The notes beneath the pieces are model-generated. The model had not been told where the DNA came from, ran no database searches, and saw nothing but the letters and a program-made list of their open reading frames with translations. Source: Acidobacteriota bacterium (GTDB taxonomy: Bacteria; Acidobacteriota; Holophagae; Acanthopleuribacterales; Acanthopleuribacteraceae). Taken from it: a DNA stretch of 64,000 nt. Where the stretch lies: contig JAGQSC010000019.1 in the NCBI GenBank assembly GCA_020439745.1, forward strand, positions 310,001 through 374,000, written 5' to 3'. Shown in pieces: positions 17,406-26,285 of this stretch (positions are counted from its first letter, which is position 1; every line of letters starts with the position of its first letter). Position numbers and translations under genes: made by a program.

Positions 17406-17741
17406 ATGTCCGCCATGGTGTTGTTTTGGATTAGTTTGGCTTGGGACGCGCCCACAGCGACGATTGATGACAGTATTCGCATCAACATCGAAAAGCGTAT
17501 CGCTTACGGTCAGTTCCCTTCGATCGCCATAGGTATTGTGACAGCGGAAGGTACCTCGACCTGGGCCGCAGGTTCGATCCCTCAAGGCAAGCCCGACGAA
17601 AAGACTATCGACGAAATCGGCAGTATTTCCAAGACGTTTACCGCTCTGCTTCTAGCCTTGGAGATTGAAGCTGGCCGCATCAATCTGACAGCCTTGATCC
17701 TCCACCAAAACGGTACACACAAGGGACCGGGCATCGAATAG
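17406..17741 (+). pseudogene. N-terminal remnant of a beta-lactamase-family serine hydrolase
   Basis: 111 residues: a short hydrophobic start, then IDDSIRINIEKRIAYGQFPS and EIGSISKTFTALLLALEIEAGRINL. SISK is the SxxK catalytic motif of class C beta-lactamase/esterase enzymes, and the surrounding pattern is typical of their first 110 residues. The family is normally 350 or more residues with a later YxN and a KTG/HxG motif. Here the frame ends at TAG 17739-17741 after GRINL and the YigZ gene follows, so the C-terminal two-thirds is deleted. AGGAGG at 17396-17401 precedes ATG 17406. Confidence 0.7.
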
Positions 17742-17757
17742 ACTCAGGTATTCAACC

Positions 17758-18366
17758 ATGCGTTATCGCGTTGTGAGCACTCCGGTTCGACACCAAATCG
17801 ACATACAGCGCAGTGTGTTTATCGCCGATGTGGCGCGTGCGGCGTCCGCAGATGAAGCCAAGTCATTTATTCAAGAGATCAGGAATGAGTTTCCAGGCGC
17901 CACCCACCATTGCTGGGCCTTTCAGACGGGACCACCGGGCGACACCCGAGACATGGGATATTCCGACGACGGTGAACCCCATGGCACTGCCGGGAAACCT
18001 ATGTTGCAGGTCCTCATGCACTCGGGACTTGGCGAGTTGGTCGCTGTGGTGACGCGCTATTACGGAGGCACAAAACTGGGTACAGGTGGATTGGCCCGGG
18101 CCTATGCCCAGGCTGTGAATGAGGCACTTGATCGCGCTCAGACTATTGAGCGCATGGATCGCCAGAGGTTCACTTGCGAGATGGACTACGCCCATCTCAC
18201 AGCGGTTGAATCACTGATCGCCAAAGTGGAAGGCTTGACGGATGACAAGGTGTTTGCCGCCGGTGTGAAGCTGACCATCCAGATACCGGTCGAGACCATC
18301 ACTCAATTTGAACGCCAATTGGCAGAAATCACGTCCGGCTCGGCACGCCTCGAGTCAATTACCTGA
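17758..18366 (+). CDS. yigZ: YigZ/IMPACT family protein
   Basis: 202 residues, the family size. The IMPACT N-terminal domain has HHCWAFQTG, SDDGEPHGTAGKPML and VVTRYYGGTKLGTGGLARAY, highly conserved in YigZ. The C-terminal ferredoxin-like domain follows from about 135. The family is conserved in bacteria and in eukaryotic IMPACT, which regulates the GCN2 kinase; the bacterial role is not firmly known. It begins 17 bases after the beta-lactamase remnant and its last 12 bases overlap the end of the convergent radical SAM gene. Confidence 0.95.
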   Translation: MRYRVVSTPVRHQIDIQRSVFIADVARAASADEAKSFIQEIRNEFPGATHHCWAFQTGPPGDTRDMGYSDDGEPHGTAGKPMLQVLMHSGLGELVAVVTRYYGGTKLGTGGLARAYAQAVNEALDRAQTIERMDRQRFTCEMDYAHLTAVESLIAKVEGLTDDKVFAAGVKLTIQIPVETITQFERQLAEITSGSARLESIT

Positions 18367-19323
18367 GCAGGACGCGCCACCCAACACACAGAACTTGGCG
18401 CAATGGGGATGGTTGAGCATCACTGTGCGATCCATGGTACTAAGACTCTTACCTACTTCAAACTGGGGATCATAGGCCAAAAGCGTGCACGCCAGTATCA
18501 CTGGCTCATTGGCGTCTTTCCGCTTGACGACCATACGCGAACTGGCACACATGACATCGTCCGGATTCTTATTGAGAATGCTCCAACACGAAACCGTAAT
18601 CTCCGGAACGTTCATGTTGCCATCCATTTCGGGAAACAGTACGAAATGCCGACTGGAGGCCATATCAATTCGCAGCCCGAGTTCATCAAATAACCGTTTG
18701 AACCCGTCTCGAGAACGCTCCTGCGACTCACCCCACATTTGTCGTCCAGCCACACCGATGTGGAATCCCTCGTCAGACAGCCATTTTAGCCACCGGGTCG
18801 TGACTTCAAACGCTCGTGGCCCGCGCTCTTCATCGTGAAGTTCGGCCGAGTAATGGTCCAGTGACACACGTAACATTAGCCGATCCCCATACCTGTCCTT
18901 CAAGCCCAACAAAGCTTGCTTGTGACGACCGATGACATGAAACGCGTTGGTCAAAACAATTACGTCAAACCCCCGCGCCAAAGTGACCTCAAGCATGGGT
19001 ATGATGTGCGGATTGATCAGGGGTTCGCCACCGGTGAAACCAATTTCACGGGTATCCCAGCCTAGTTCTCTGATTTCGTCCAGGTAATGCACCACATCGG
19101 GAACTGACAGGTACGCCAACCGATCGTTCTTGGGATTCGACTCGATATAGCAATGGGCACAGGCTAGATTACACAGCGTGCCCGTGTTGAACCAGAGCGT
19201 GTTCAGAGCCCTAAACGGCACGGAAGCGCGCATTTCACCCTTAGCGGTGATTTGTGGGTCGCTGAACTTGTTCAGATGTAGCGTTTGATCCAAGAAAACT
19301 CCAAAGGTGGCGCATTGTACCAT
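18355..19323 (-). CDS. radical SAM enzyme
   Basis: About 322 residues from ATG 19323. The motif TLCNLACAHCY (CxxxCxxC) binds the SAM-reducing [4Fe-4S] cluster, and FTGGEPLINP is the usual GGEP SAM site. A C-terminal group, HPHCAKFCVLGGASC, has three more Cys that may hold a second cluster, though it is too short for a full SPASM domain. Substrate unknown. An open frame extends to TTG 19425, but that would overlap the E1 promoter and carry a non-conserved N terminus; ATG 19395 and 19371 are other choices. It is divergent from the 2-oxoglutarate dehydrogenase gene and convergent with yigZ. Confidence 0.88.
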   Translation of the reverse strand: MVQCATFGVFLDQTLHLNKFSDPQITAKGEMRASVPFRALNTLWFNTGTLCNLACAHCYIESNPKNDRLAYLSVPDVVHYLDEIRELGWDTREIGFTGGEPLINPHIIPMLEVTLARGFDVIVLTNAFHVIGRHKQALLGLKDRYGDRLMLRVSLDHYSAELHDEERGPRAFEVTTRWLKWLSDEGFHIGVAGRQMWGESQERSRDGFKRLFDELGLRIDMASSRHFVLFPEMDGNMNVPEITVSCWSILNKNPDDVMCASSRMVVKRKDANEPVILACTLLAYDPQFEVGKSLSTMDRTVMLNHPHCAKFCVLGGASCSGN

Positions 19324-19384
19324 GTGGCACACAGCCACTAGTTTGCCAAACACACACAGCTCGATGTTCATTCCAAGGGCCGCT

Positions 19385-19414
19385 TTGCCCGGCATCCTCG
19401 AAATTCGGTATACT
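19385..19414 (+). promoter_or_regulatory. sigma-70 promoter for the E1 gene
   Basis: TTGCCC (19385-19390) and TATACT (19409-19414) with an 18-base spacer, 22 bases before ATG 19437, with AAGGAG at 19424-19429 as ribosome site. It lies inside the longest possible version of the divergent radical SAM frame, which argues for a shorter start there. Confidence 0.65.
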
Positions 19415-19436
19415 GACTGACTCAAGGAGAACTACC

Positions 19437-22400
19437 ATGAACAGCAGTCATTTAGACGTTTACAGCCAAAACGTCACCTACATAGAGGCTCTGTTTCATC
19501 AATACCTCGCAGACCCCAATTCGGTAGACCCTAGTTTGCGCAACATGTTTGCATCGTGGGACAGCGACACATCGCGGCCCGTGTTGCTGGAAGAAACTGG
19601 CGGGATCGCCGGATATTTGCGCCGCTTGCCACTGTTCTCGGAAATGAGCCATGACGATTTGATGGGGTTGACCGAGATTACGGAACGAGTGGGCGTATCT
19701 GCCGGTGAGACCTTGGCCCGCGCAGGCCAGGTAGGCAACGACCTCTATATCATCTTGGATGGCATCGTAGCGATCATGAGGCAGGGCGAGCTGATTTCCC
19801 AGTTGGGTGCTGGTGAGGTGGTGGGAGAACTAGCTGTGTTGGATTCTCGTCCACGATCGGCCGATATCGTGGCGCAAACCGCACTGACCTTGCTACGCAT
19901 CCGTAAGGCTGATTTTGAGCACCTGATGGATCAGAGGCACGGATTCACCAAGGCGATGTTGACCACTTTGGCGCAACGTCTTCGCGTTGCGGGTTCTCGT
20001 CAGGAACGGGTCGACAATCTGATTCGCGCTTATCGCGAACGGGGTCACGTGATTGCACGGCTGGATCCGCTAAATATCGAGACACCCCAGCATCCCGAGT
20101 TGACCCTCGCCCATTACGGCTTTTCAGAAGCCGATTTGGACCAACGGTTCACCGCCTCCATCGGCAGCGAAATAACGGGTAGGACATTGCGTCATATTCT
20201 GGAGCACTTGCAGAAAACCTACTGCCGCGCCATCGGCGTTCAGTACATGCACATCGATGACATGGAAATTCAGGAATGGCTGCGGCGTCGCATGGAAGAC
20301 ACCATGAATGAGCGGCCCATGAGCCGAGCGGAGCAAGTTCATATTCTCTCCAAGTTGACCGACGCCGAAGTATTTGAGAGCTTCCTACATCGCAAATTCG
20401 TCGGCTCCAAGCGATTCTCACTCGAAGGCGGCGAGAGCCTGATTCCGCTGCTTGACTGGGCCATTGAAGAGGCAGGCCGTCATGGGATTGACGAAGTCGT
20501 GTTAGCTATGGCCCATCGCGGACGACTCAATGTGCTGGCAAACATCATGGGCAAACCCGCCCACCAAATCTTTCGTGAGTTTCAGGATGTGGATGGCAAA
20601 TCACAAACCGGAAGAGGCGATGTGAAATACCATCTGGGTTACAGCAGTGATCGGGCTACAGCCAGTGGTCACAACATCCACCTGTCCCTGTGTTTCAATC
20701 CCAGCCATCTAGAGTTTGTGACACCGGTGGCGTTCGGCCGAGTACGGGCCAAGCAGGACCGTTTCGGTGACAAACGCCACGAACGGGCGTTGGCTCTGGT
20801 CATTCATGGCGATGCGGCTTTTGCGGGACAAGGCGTGACCCAGGAAAGCCTCAACCTCAGTCGCCTTGATGGCTATGCCACAGGCGGAGCCATTCACGTG
20901 ATACTCAACAACCAGATCGGGTTCACCACGCTGCCACACGACAGTCGATCCACTCAGTACTGCACCGACGTAGCACGCATGCTGCAAGTACCCATCTTCC
21001 ACGTAAACGGCGAGAACCCGGAGGCGGTGGCGCAGGTCATACAGCTGGCTATGGATTTCCGACAGAAGTTCAAGATGGATGTGGTGATCGACATGTACTG
21101 CTACCGCAAGTACGGCCACAACGAAGGCGACGACCCCACATTTACCCAGCCGAAGATTTACGAGATCATCAAGAACCTACCCACCGTACGTGAAGCCTAT
21201 ATCGCCAACGTTTTGAAGATGGGTGAAATAACACAGGCTGAAGCCGACCAAATCGCTGAAGAGTCCAAGGCTCGATTGGAAGCTGACCTGGCTACTTCCA
21301 AGGAGGAGAGCTACACCTACACGCATTTCCGTGAGGGCATGGATATCTGGGGCAAGTATCGCGGCGGACCCGATGCCGACACGCCAGATGTGGCTACTTG
21401 CGTGGATATCACGGCACTGTCTGACTACTTAACGCGCATCACACACGTGCCGGACACGTTTTCCGCCCACCCCAAGATCATGCGGTTCCTGGATCAACAG
21501 CGTGAGATGAGTGAAGGCAAGCAGCCCTTGAACTGGGGCACGGCCGAGTTATTGGCTTATGCATCACTGGTCGCCGAGGGCACGCGTGTTCGATTGAGCG
21601 GTCAAGATAGCGGCCGCGGCACTTTCAGTCACCGACACGCTATTTTGTTCGACACTAAGAACGGGCAGACATACGTACCGTTACAACACGTGCGGGCTGA
21701 TCAGGCTCCTTTCCGCGTGTTCAATAGCCCTTTGACCGAAATCGCTGTTCTGGGATTTGAATACGGTTACAGCATGGACTATCCGGATGGTTTGGTGATC
21801 TGGGAAGCCCAATTCGGAGATTTTTGCAATGTGGCTCAAGTCGTCATTGACCAGTTCATCACCAGTTCCGAGGACAAATGGAACCGCTTGAATTCATTGG
21901 TCATGCTTTTGCCTCATGGGTTTGAGGGGCAGGGACCTGAACATTCCAGCGCCCGCCTCGAACGGTTCTTAAACCTCGCCGCTGAAGACAACATCCAAGT
22001 CGTCAACTTGACAACACCTGCCCAACTATTCCATTGCCTCAGACGCCAAGTGGTTCGGCCCATTCGCAAACCCCTCATGGTCATGTCGCCCAAGAGCTTG
22101 CTGCGCCATCCCAAGGTCACGTCCACATTGGAAGAGCTCGCTACTGGTGAATTCCAACGTGTCATTCCCGATACGGAAGTTGACCCCAGAGGTGTTAAGA
22201 GGATCATGTTGTGTAGTGGCAAAGTCTATTACGACCTGCTGGAAGCGCGGGCGCAACGACAGGCAGAACACGTGGCCATCGTACGATTGGAACAATACTA
22301 TCCCATCCCCTACGACCACTTGGAAGCGGCATTACGCCCTTTCGACACGCAAGCACCCGTCACTTGGATCCAAGAAGAACCGAGTAACATGGGCGCTTGG

Positions 22401-22553
22401 CCGTTTATTCACTTCCACTTCGAGCGGCAAATTGCCAACCGCAACCTCAATTTCGTGGCGCGCGCGGAATCATCCAGTCCTGCGACGGGATCCTCATCGA
22501 GCCACAAACACGAACAGGCCGACCTCATGGATCGTGCCTTTCAGGAGCCATGA
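19437..22553 (+). CDS. sucA: 2-oxoglutarate dehydrogenase E1 with inserted cyclic-nucleotide-binding domain
   Basis: 1038 residues, about 110 longer than usual SucA (~930). Residues 11-40 (YIEALFHQYLADPNSVDPSLR) are the E1 N-terminal tether. Then at ~60-185 comes a complete cNMP-binding domain (FSEMSHDDLMGL, GDxxxxILDGIVAI, and the phosphate cassette GELAVLDSRPRSAD at 130-143 with the key Glu and Arg). From ~190 the standard E1 resumes: LIRAYRERGHVIARLDPL, MAHRGRLNVL, GDAAFAGQG, HNEGDDP, and the C-terminal transketolase part (SGQDSGRGTFSHRHA, PHGFEGQGPEHSSAR). It should bind thiamine diphosphate and decarboxylate 2-oxoglutarate in the TCA cycle. No E2 or E3 gene is next to it. Confidence 0.95.
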   Translation: MNSSHLDVYSQNVTYIEALFHQYLADPNSVDPSLRNMFASWDSDTSRPVLLEETGGIAGYLRRLPLFSEMSHDDLMGLTEITERVGVSAGETLARAGQVGNDLYIILDGIVAIMRQGELISQLGAGEVVGELAVLDSRPRSADIVAQTALTLLRIRKADFEHLMDQRHGFTKAMLTTLAQRLRVAGSRQERVDNLIRAYRERGHVIARLDPLNIETPQHPELTLAHYGFSEADLDQRFTASIGSEITGRTLRHILEHLQKTYCRAIGVQYMHIDDMEIQEWLRRRMEDTMNERPMSRAEQVHILSKLTDAEVFESFLHRKFVGSKRFSLEGGESLIPLLDWAIEEAGRHGIDEVVLAMAHRGRLNVLANIMGKPAHQIFREFQDVDGKSQTGRGDVKYHLGYSSDRATASGHNIHLSLCFNPSHLEFVTPVAFGRVRAKQDRFGDKRHERALALVIHGDAAFAGQGVTQESLNLSRLDGYATGGAIHVILNNQIGFTTLPHDSRSTQYCTDVARMLQVPIFHVNGENPEAVAQVIQLAMDFRQKFKMDVVIDMYCYRKYGHNEGDDPTFTQPKIYEIIKNLPTVREAYIANVLKMGEITQAEADQIAEESKARLEADLATSKEESYTYTHFREGMDIWGKYRGGPDADTPDVATCVDITALSDYLTRITHVPDTFSAHPKIMRFLDQQREMSEGKQPLNWGTAELLAYASLVAEGTRVRLSGQDSGRGTFSHRHAILFDTKNGQTYVPLQHVRADQAPFRVFNSPLTEIAVLGFEYGYSMDYPDGLVIWEAQFGDFCNVAQVVIDQFITSSEDKWNRLNSLVMLLPHGFEGQGPEHSSARLERFLNLAAEDNIQVVNLTTPAQLFHCLRRQVVRPIRKPLMVMSPKSLLRHPKVTSTLEELATGEFQRVIPDTEVDPRGVKRIMLCSGKVYYDLLEARAQRQAEHVAIVRLEQYYPIPYDHLEAALRPFDTQAPVTWIQEEPSNMGAWPFIHFHFERQIANRNLNFVARAESSSPATGSSSSHKHEQADLMDRAFQEP

Positions 22554-23164
22554 TGCGTGTCATTGTTGTAGGTGCTTCAGGGACCATTGGTAAGGCTGTG
22601 GTCAATGAATTGGGAGATCGTCACGATATCGTAAAGGTAGGGCGCCAAAGAGGCGATCTCACTGTGGATATTAGCGATCCCAATTCCATTATGTCGATGT
22701 ATACAGAAATCGGTTCTTTTGATGCCTTGGTGTGTGCGGCAGGCCACGTGCATTTTGGTCCCTTCATGGACTTCACACAAGAGCAATGGCAGCTTGGCCT
22801 CAATCATAAACTCATGGGACAGGTGAATCTCGTCATGATGGGTATGGACCACATCAACGACAGGGGTTCATTTACGCTAACGAGCGGTATTTTGGGCGAC
22901 GAACCCATAGAGTTTGGCGCTTCTGCTTCCATGGTAAATGGTGCCTTGCAGGGATTTGTGATGTCGGCGGCCATTGAGATGCCACGGGGTATCAGAATCA
23001 ACCTGGTGAGCCCAACCGTCATCGAAGAAGCCCTTCCCGACTACGGACCTTTTTTCCGAGGTTTTGATGCTGTTTCCGCGGCCAAAGCGGCGCTGGGATA
23101 CGCCAAGAGCGTAGAGGGCAGACGCACGGGCCAAGTCATTCGCATCAACGGCTGCGTCGTATAA
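22553..23164 (+). CDS. short-chain dehydrogenase-like protein lacking YxxxK
   Basis: 203 residues, compact SDR. The NAD(P) loop GASGTIGKAV (7-16) and VDISDPNS are typical. The catalytic region reads LTSGILGDEPIEFGASASMVNGALQGF, with Ser kept but Asn in place of the Tyr-x3-Lys pair, so the usual proton relay is absent; a subset of annotated SDRs shares this pattern. INLVSPTVIEEALPDYG follows. ATG 22553 overlaps the E1 stop by one base, with AGGAG 5 bases upstream, so it is translated with the E1 gene. Substrate is not known; a redox or regulatory link to E1 is only a guess. Confidence 0.9.
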   Translation: MRVIVVGASGTIGKAVVNELGDRHDIVKVGRQRGDLTVDISDPNSIMSMYTEIGSFDALVCAAGHVHFGPFMDFTQEQWQLGLNHKLMGQVNLVMMGMDHINDRGSFTLTSGILGDEPIEFGASASMVNGALQGFVMSAAIEMPRGIRINLVSPTVIEEALPDYGPFFRGFDAVSAAKAALGYAKSVEGRRTGQVIRINGCVV

Positions 23165-23202
23165 TAAAAGACATTCCAAGACACATAGGGAGACCCCACT
23201 AC

Positions 23203-24084
23203 ATGAAGACCATCTTTCCCATTGCCTGTGCGTGCCTGTGTTTGGCCCAGGACAGCCAGATCCAATTCAAAGTTACGAAACTGACAGAAGGTATTCACAT
23301 GCTTGAAGGGATCGGCGGATTCACAGGAGGTAACCTGGGCCTGCTTTCAGGTGATGACGGATTGGTGCTCATCGACGACAGCATGGCCAACTACAGTTCC
23401 TTGATGCTTGACGCATTAGCCAAGATTAATCCTCAACCCATCGATTTCGTCATCAATACCCACGTGCATGGAGACCACATTGGGGGCAACGAAGTTTTGG
23501 CCAAGAGCGGAACCACAGTCGTCGCACATCAACACATCCGCGATCGCATGTTGAAGGAAGGAATCCAAGGGGCCGATGGCATGGTGCCTGCCCCAAAAGA
23601 CGTCTTACCCGAACTCACATTCTCCGATTCAGTCACGTTTCACCTGAACGGACACGATGCATTCGTGTTTCACGTGGCCAAGGCGCATACCGATGGCGAT
23701 GCGGTCATCCATTTCGTGGACGCGAATATCATTCACGCTGGTGATTTGTTCTTCAACGGTATGTTCCCATTCATCGACTTGGACTCAGGTGGAACGGTTG
23801 CGGGTTACATCGCCGGTCAGGAACGCATACTTTCGCTGTGCAATGAAGAAACACGCATCATTCCGGGCCACGGAGCACTGGCCACGCGCGCCGACCTTGA
23901 ACGAGACCTCTCCGTTTTGAAAACCATCGATCAGCGCATCAAAAACCTGGCGCAAGCGGGCAAGACAGAGGCCGAAATCCTGGCGGCCAACCCCCTCGAA
24001 GACTACCATGACCAATACAACTGGGTGTTCATCACCACAGAGCGAATGGTTAAGACACTGACGCGAACCTATTTGGGTCCGTAA
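23203..24084 (+). CDS. secreted MBL-fold metal-dependent hydrolase
   Basis: 293 residues. A short signal peptide (1-15, TIFPIACACLCLA) is followed by a metallo-beta-lactamase fold: HVHGDH (87-92) with both His pairs and the Asp, AHTDGD (His162) and PGHG (His223), giving a complete two-zinc site. The C-terminal part resembles periplasmic MBL hydrolases related to class B3 and quinoprotein-relay-like proteins. Substrate unknown; a beta-lactamase role cannot be read from sequence. GGGAGA precedes the ATG. Its last 16 bases overlap the end of the convergent ferrochelatase gene. Confidence 0.92.
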   Translation: MKTIFPIACACLCLAQDSQIQFKVTKLTEGIHMLEGIGGFTGGNLGLLSGDDGLVLIDDSMANYSSLMLDALAKINPQPIDFVINTHVHGDHIGGNEVLAKSGTTVVAHQHIRDRMLKEGIQGADGMVPAPKDVLPELTFSDSVTFHLNGHDAFVFHVAKAHTDGDAVIHFVDANIIHAGDLFFNGMFPFIDLDSGGTVAGYIAGQERILSLCNEETRIIPGHGALATRADLERDLSVLKTIDQRIKNLAQAGKTEAEILAANPLEDYHDQYNWVFITTERMVKTLTRTYLGP

Positions 24085-25082
24085 CTTCGGACGAAGTCAC
24101 CCAGCGACCGAACCCAGACATCCGTGGCATTCAACGCAGGTACAAGCCTCAGGTCTTCCCCGCCAGCAGCCAGAAAACTATCCCTGCCCCGGATACCGAT
24201 TTCCTCAAGTGTTTCCAGGCAATCCGCGGTGAAGGACAGGCAAAAAACGGCCAGTTTCTTGACACCTTTTTCCGCTAGCTGCTCGATCACCACATCCGTG
24301 TAGGGTTGTATCCATTTTCCGCGACCCACACGCGACTGGAACGCCACCGTGACCCGGTCGCGGGCCAGATCCAATCGTTGTGCAATCGACTGTGTGGTGG
24401 CAAAGCATTGTGCCCGATAGCAAAACGCATTTTCTTGTACCATGCGCGCACAGCAATCACTGTGGGAAAAACAATAAGGCTGTTCACGGCTCAAATGGTT
24501 TTCTGGGAGTCCATGGTAACTGAACAAATAATGATCAAAGGGTTGTGTTAGCGTGCCACGGGCCACTTTTGCGACAGATTCCAGATAGCCGGGTTGATCA
24601 AAAAAGGCTGGGACCACCGTTAGTGCCGGCGCATGCCAGCTGGATCCTAAGGCTTTGTACAGGGCTTCAATACTGCTCCCTGTGGTTGAGGAAGCATCAT
24701 GCGGGTAAAGCGGAACTACCACCAAGCGGCGGATATTCTGGGCCCGAAAAGACCGAACAGCGCGTGAAATGGACGGCTCACCATACCGCATGGCATAAGT
24801 CACCCGATAATCTTCACCCATCTCTGCAGCCAATTTTGTGGCCAAATCCTGAGTATGAAACATAAGCGGCGAACCGCGATCCGTCCAAATCTGTTGGTAG
24901 GCATGCGCTACCCGTCCGGGCCGAAAGGGTAGGATGACCCCATACAGCAACGCCAAACGCAAAGGGGCCGGCATGGATATCACGCGCCAGTCACCGAGGA
25001 ATTGCCTCAAATATCGTCGAATGGCACCCGGCTTGGGCGCAGTGGGTGTACCCAACTGAATCAAAAGAACGCCAGTCTTCAC
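24069..25082 (-). CDS. hemH: ferrochelatase
   Basis: 337 residues, the usual HemH length. GVLLIQLGTP and PKPGAIRRYLRQFL at the N terminus, then MRYGEPSI, VVVPLYPH and FSYHGLPENHL (the His inserts iron), SRVGRGKWIQP and CLSFTADCLETLEEI are the HemH signature blocks. The enzyme puts Fe2+ into protoporphyrin IX (or coproporphyrin III in the alternative route) as the last heme step. The start is GTG 25082 because AAGGAG lies 6 bases upstream; the longer frame to 25169 adds unrelated residues. A Cys-rich stretch (SDCCARMVQENAFCYRAQC) suggests a possible metal or [2Fe-2S] site as in some bacterial ferrochelatases. Divergent from the SDR downstream. Confidence 0.95.
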   Translation of the reverse strand: MKTGVLLIQLGTPTAPKPGAIRRYLRQFLGDWRVISMPAPLRLALLYGVILPFRPGRVAHAYQQIWTDRGSPLMFHTQDLATKLAAEMGEDYRVTYAMRYGEPSISRAVRSFRAQNIRRLVVVPLYPHDASSTTGSSIEALYKALGSSWHAPALTVVPAFFDQPGYLESVAKVARGTLTQPFDHYLFSYHGLPENHLSREQPYCFSHSDCCARMVQENAFCYRAQCFATTQSIAQRLDLARDRVTVAFQSRVGRGKWIQPYTDVVIEQLAEKGVKKLAVFCLSFTADCLETLEEIGIRGRDSFLAAGGEDLRLVPALNATDVWVRSLGDFVRSYGPK

Positions 25083-25147
25083 TGCATCTCCTTCACGACT
25101 CCCTGTAAGATATAGGGTTGACCCAAGAAGGGCAAGCCGGAGGACAC

Positions 25148-25891
25148 ATGCAGGATTGGCATATTGCAATCACTGGGGGTAGCAAGGGTATCGGGGCCGC
25201 TACCGCAAACACGCTTGCACGACAAGCTGTTCACCTGCACCTGATGGCGCGCAACCAACCGAAACTCGATGAATTTTCTCGGTCCTTGAACGCCAAAGCT
25301 TACTCGATCGATTTGGCCAAACCCGAACAGATTGCCCACGTGATGCGGTCAATTGGCGAATCTTCAGGGGGCCGATTGGATGGCTTGGTCATCAATGCCG
25401 CCAAATACGGTATGTCGAGCTATCAGGATCTCACGCCCGAAATGTTCAGAGCATATCTAGACACCAATCTGGTAGCCAGCTTAGAACTTGTGCGTTGTGC
25501 CGCACCCCTGCTCAAGGCCGGCCAAGGAAAATCGATCGTCATGGTTTCATCCACTTTGGCGCTGCGTCCGGTTCCCGGTACCGCAGCCTATGCTGCGTCC
25601 AAGGCAGGATTAAACAATCTGGTGCGTTGTCTTGCGCTGGAGCTGGCTGCGGAGAGCATTCGTGTCAATGCGGTTCTTCCCGGTGTGGTCGACACAGAAA
25701 TCCACGATCCGCAGCGTGTATCCGATCCCTCCCGAAGCGAGAAGATGACACAGTTAGCACCGCTACACCCCTTGGGGCGAGTTGGCACGGCGCAAGACGT
25801 GGCCAACATGATCGAGTTTCTTTTGTCGCCCAAAAGTAGTTGGATGACCGGTTCTTGCATCACGGTGGACGGAGGCATTTCCGTTGCCTAG
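25148..25891 (+). CDS. classical short-chain dehydrogenase/reductase
   Basis: 247 residues from ATG 25148, with GGAGG 4 bases upstream; the frame open to TTG 25118 is rejected as start. The NAD(P) site TGGSKGIGAA (9-18), NAAKYG, catalytic Ser in VSST and the YAASK (Tyr-x3-Lys) motif are all present, as is the C-terminal GSCITVDGG. This is a functional oxidoreductase of the FabG/SDR type. The substrate cannot be named; queD and maf follow in overlapping order, so the three are likely one operon. Confidence 0.93.
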   Translation: MQDWHIAITGGSKGIGAATANTLARQAVHLHLMARNQPKLDEFSRSLNAKAYSIDLAKPEQIAHVMRSIGESSGGRLDGLVINAAKYGMSSYQDLTPEMFRAYLDTNLVASLELVRCAAPLLKAGQGKSIVMVSSTLALRPVPGTAAYAASKAGLNNLVRCLALELAAESIRVNAVLPGVVDTEIHDPQRVSDPSRSEKMTQLAPLHPLGRVGTAQDVANMIEFLLSPKSSWMTGSCITVDGGISVA

Positions 25892-26285
25892 GCATACACT
25901 TGTGCGAGTCGTGCGATTTGAAGCATCCCACCACTATCGACTACCTCATTTGACGGAATCAGAAAATCGCGACCGTTTCGGGCCCTATGCGCAATCCCAT
26001 CGCCATGAATGGACGGTGCATATTTGGGTGGAGGGCATTATGGACCCCGAATCAGGCATGTTATGTGACCTGGCCTCCCTTGATCAGGCGATCGATGAAG
26101 AGATTCTCCAGAAATTCTCCGGAAAGGACTTCAGCGATGGAGACTCCTATTTTGTGGACCATCCCGCCACAACCGAACGACTCGCTCAGTTCATCTGGCA
26201 GCGTCTGAGTGCGCGTTTGACGGAGCGAATCGCGAAGGTTCGTGTGACCGAGGATCAAGACCTCGCAGCGGAATACGAAGCATGA
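25884..26285 (+). CDS. QueD/6-pyruvoyl-tetrahydropterin synthase homologue without the catalytic Cys
   Basis: 133 residues. VRFEASHHYR (10-19), SENRDRFGPYAQSHRHEW, then VEGIMDPESGMLCDLASLD are the 6-carboxytetrahydropterin synthase family blocks, with the three zinc His (in the SHH and SHRH segments). In QueD the residue in the FGxC position is the catalytic Cys; here it is Tyr35 (FGPY). A different proton donor or a different pterin reaction is suggested. The C-terminal Glu in TEDQDLAAEYE fits the pterin anchor. TTG 25884 overlaps the SDR stop by eight bases, with GGAGG eight bases upstream. Other queuosine genes are not seen. Confidence 0.87.
   Translation: MPRHTLVRVVRFEASHHYRLPHLTESENRDRFGPYAQSHRHEWTVHIWVEGIMDPESGMLCDLASLDQAIDEEILQKFSGKDFSDGDSYFVDHPATTERLAQFIWQRLSARLTERIAKVRVTEDQDLAAEYEA

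Noticed and set aside
19324-19425. Longer start of the radical SAM gene at TTG 19425
   Set aside because: The extra residues do not look conserved and would cover the E1 promoter.
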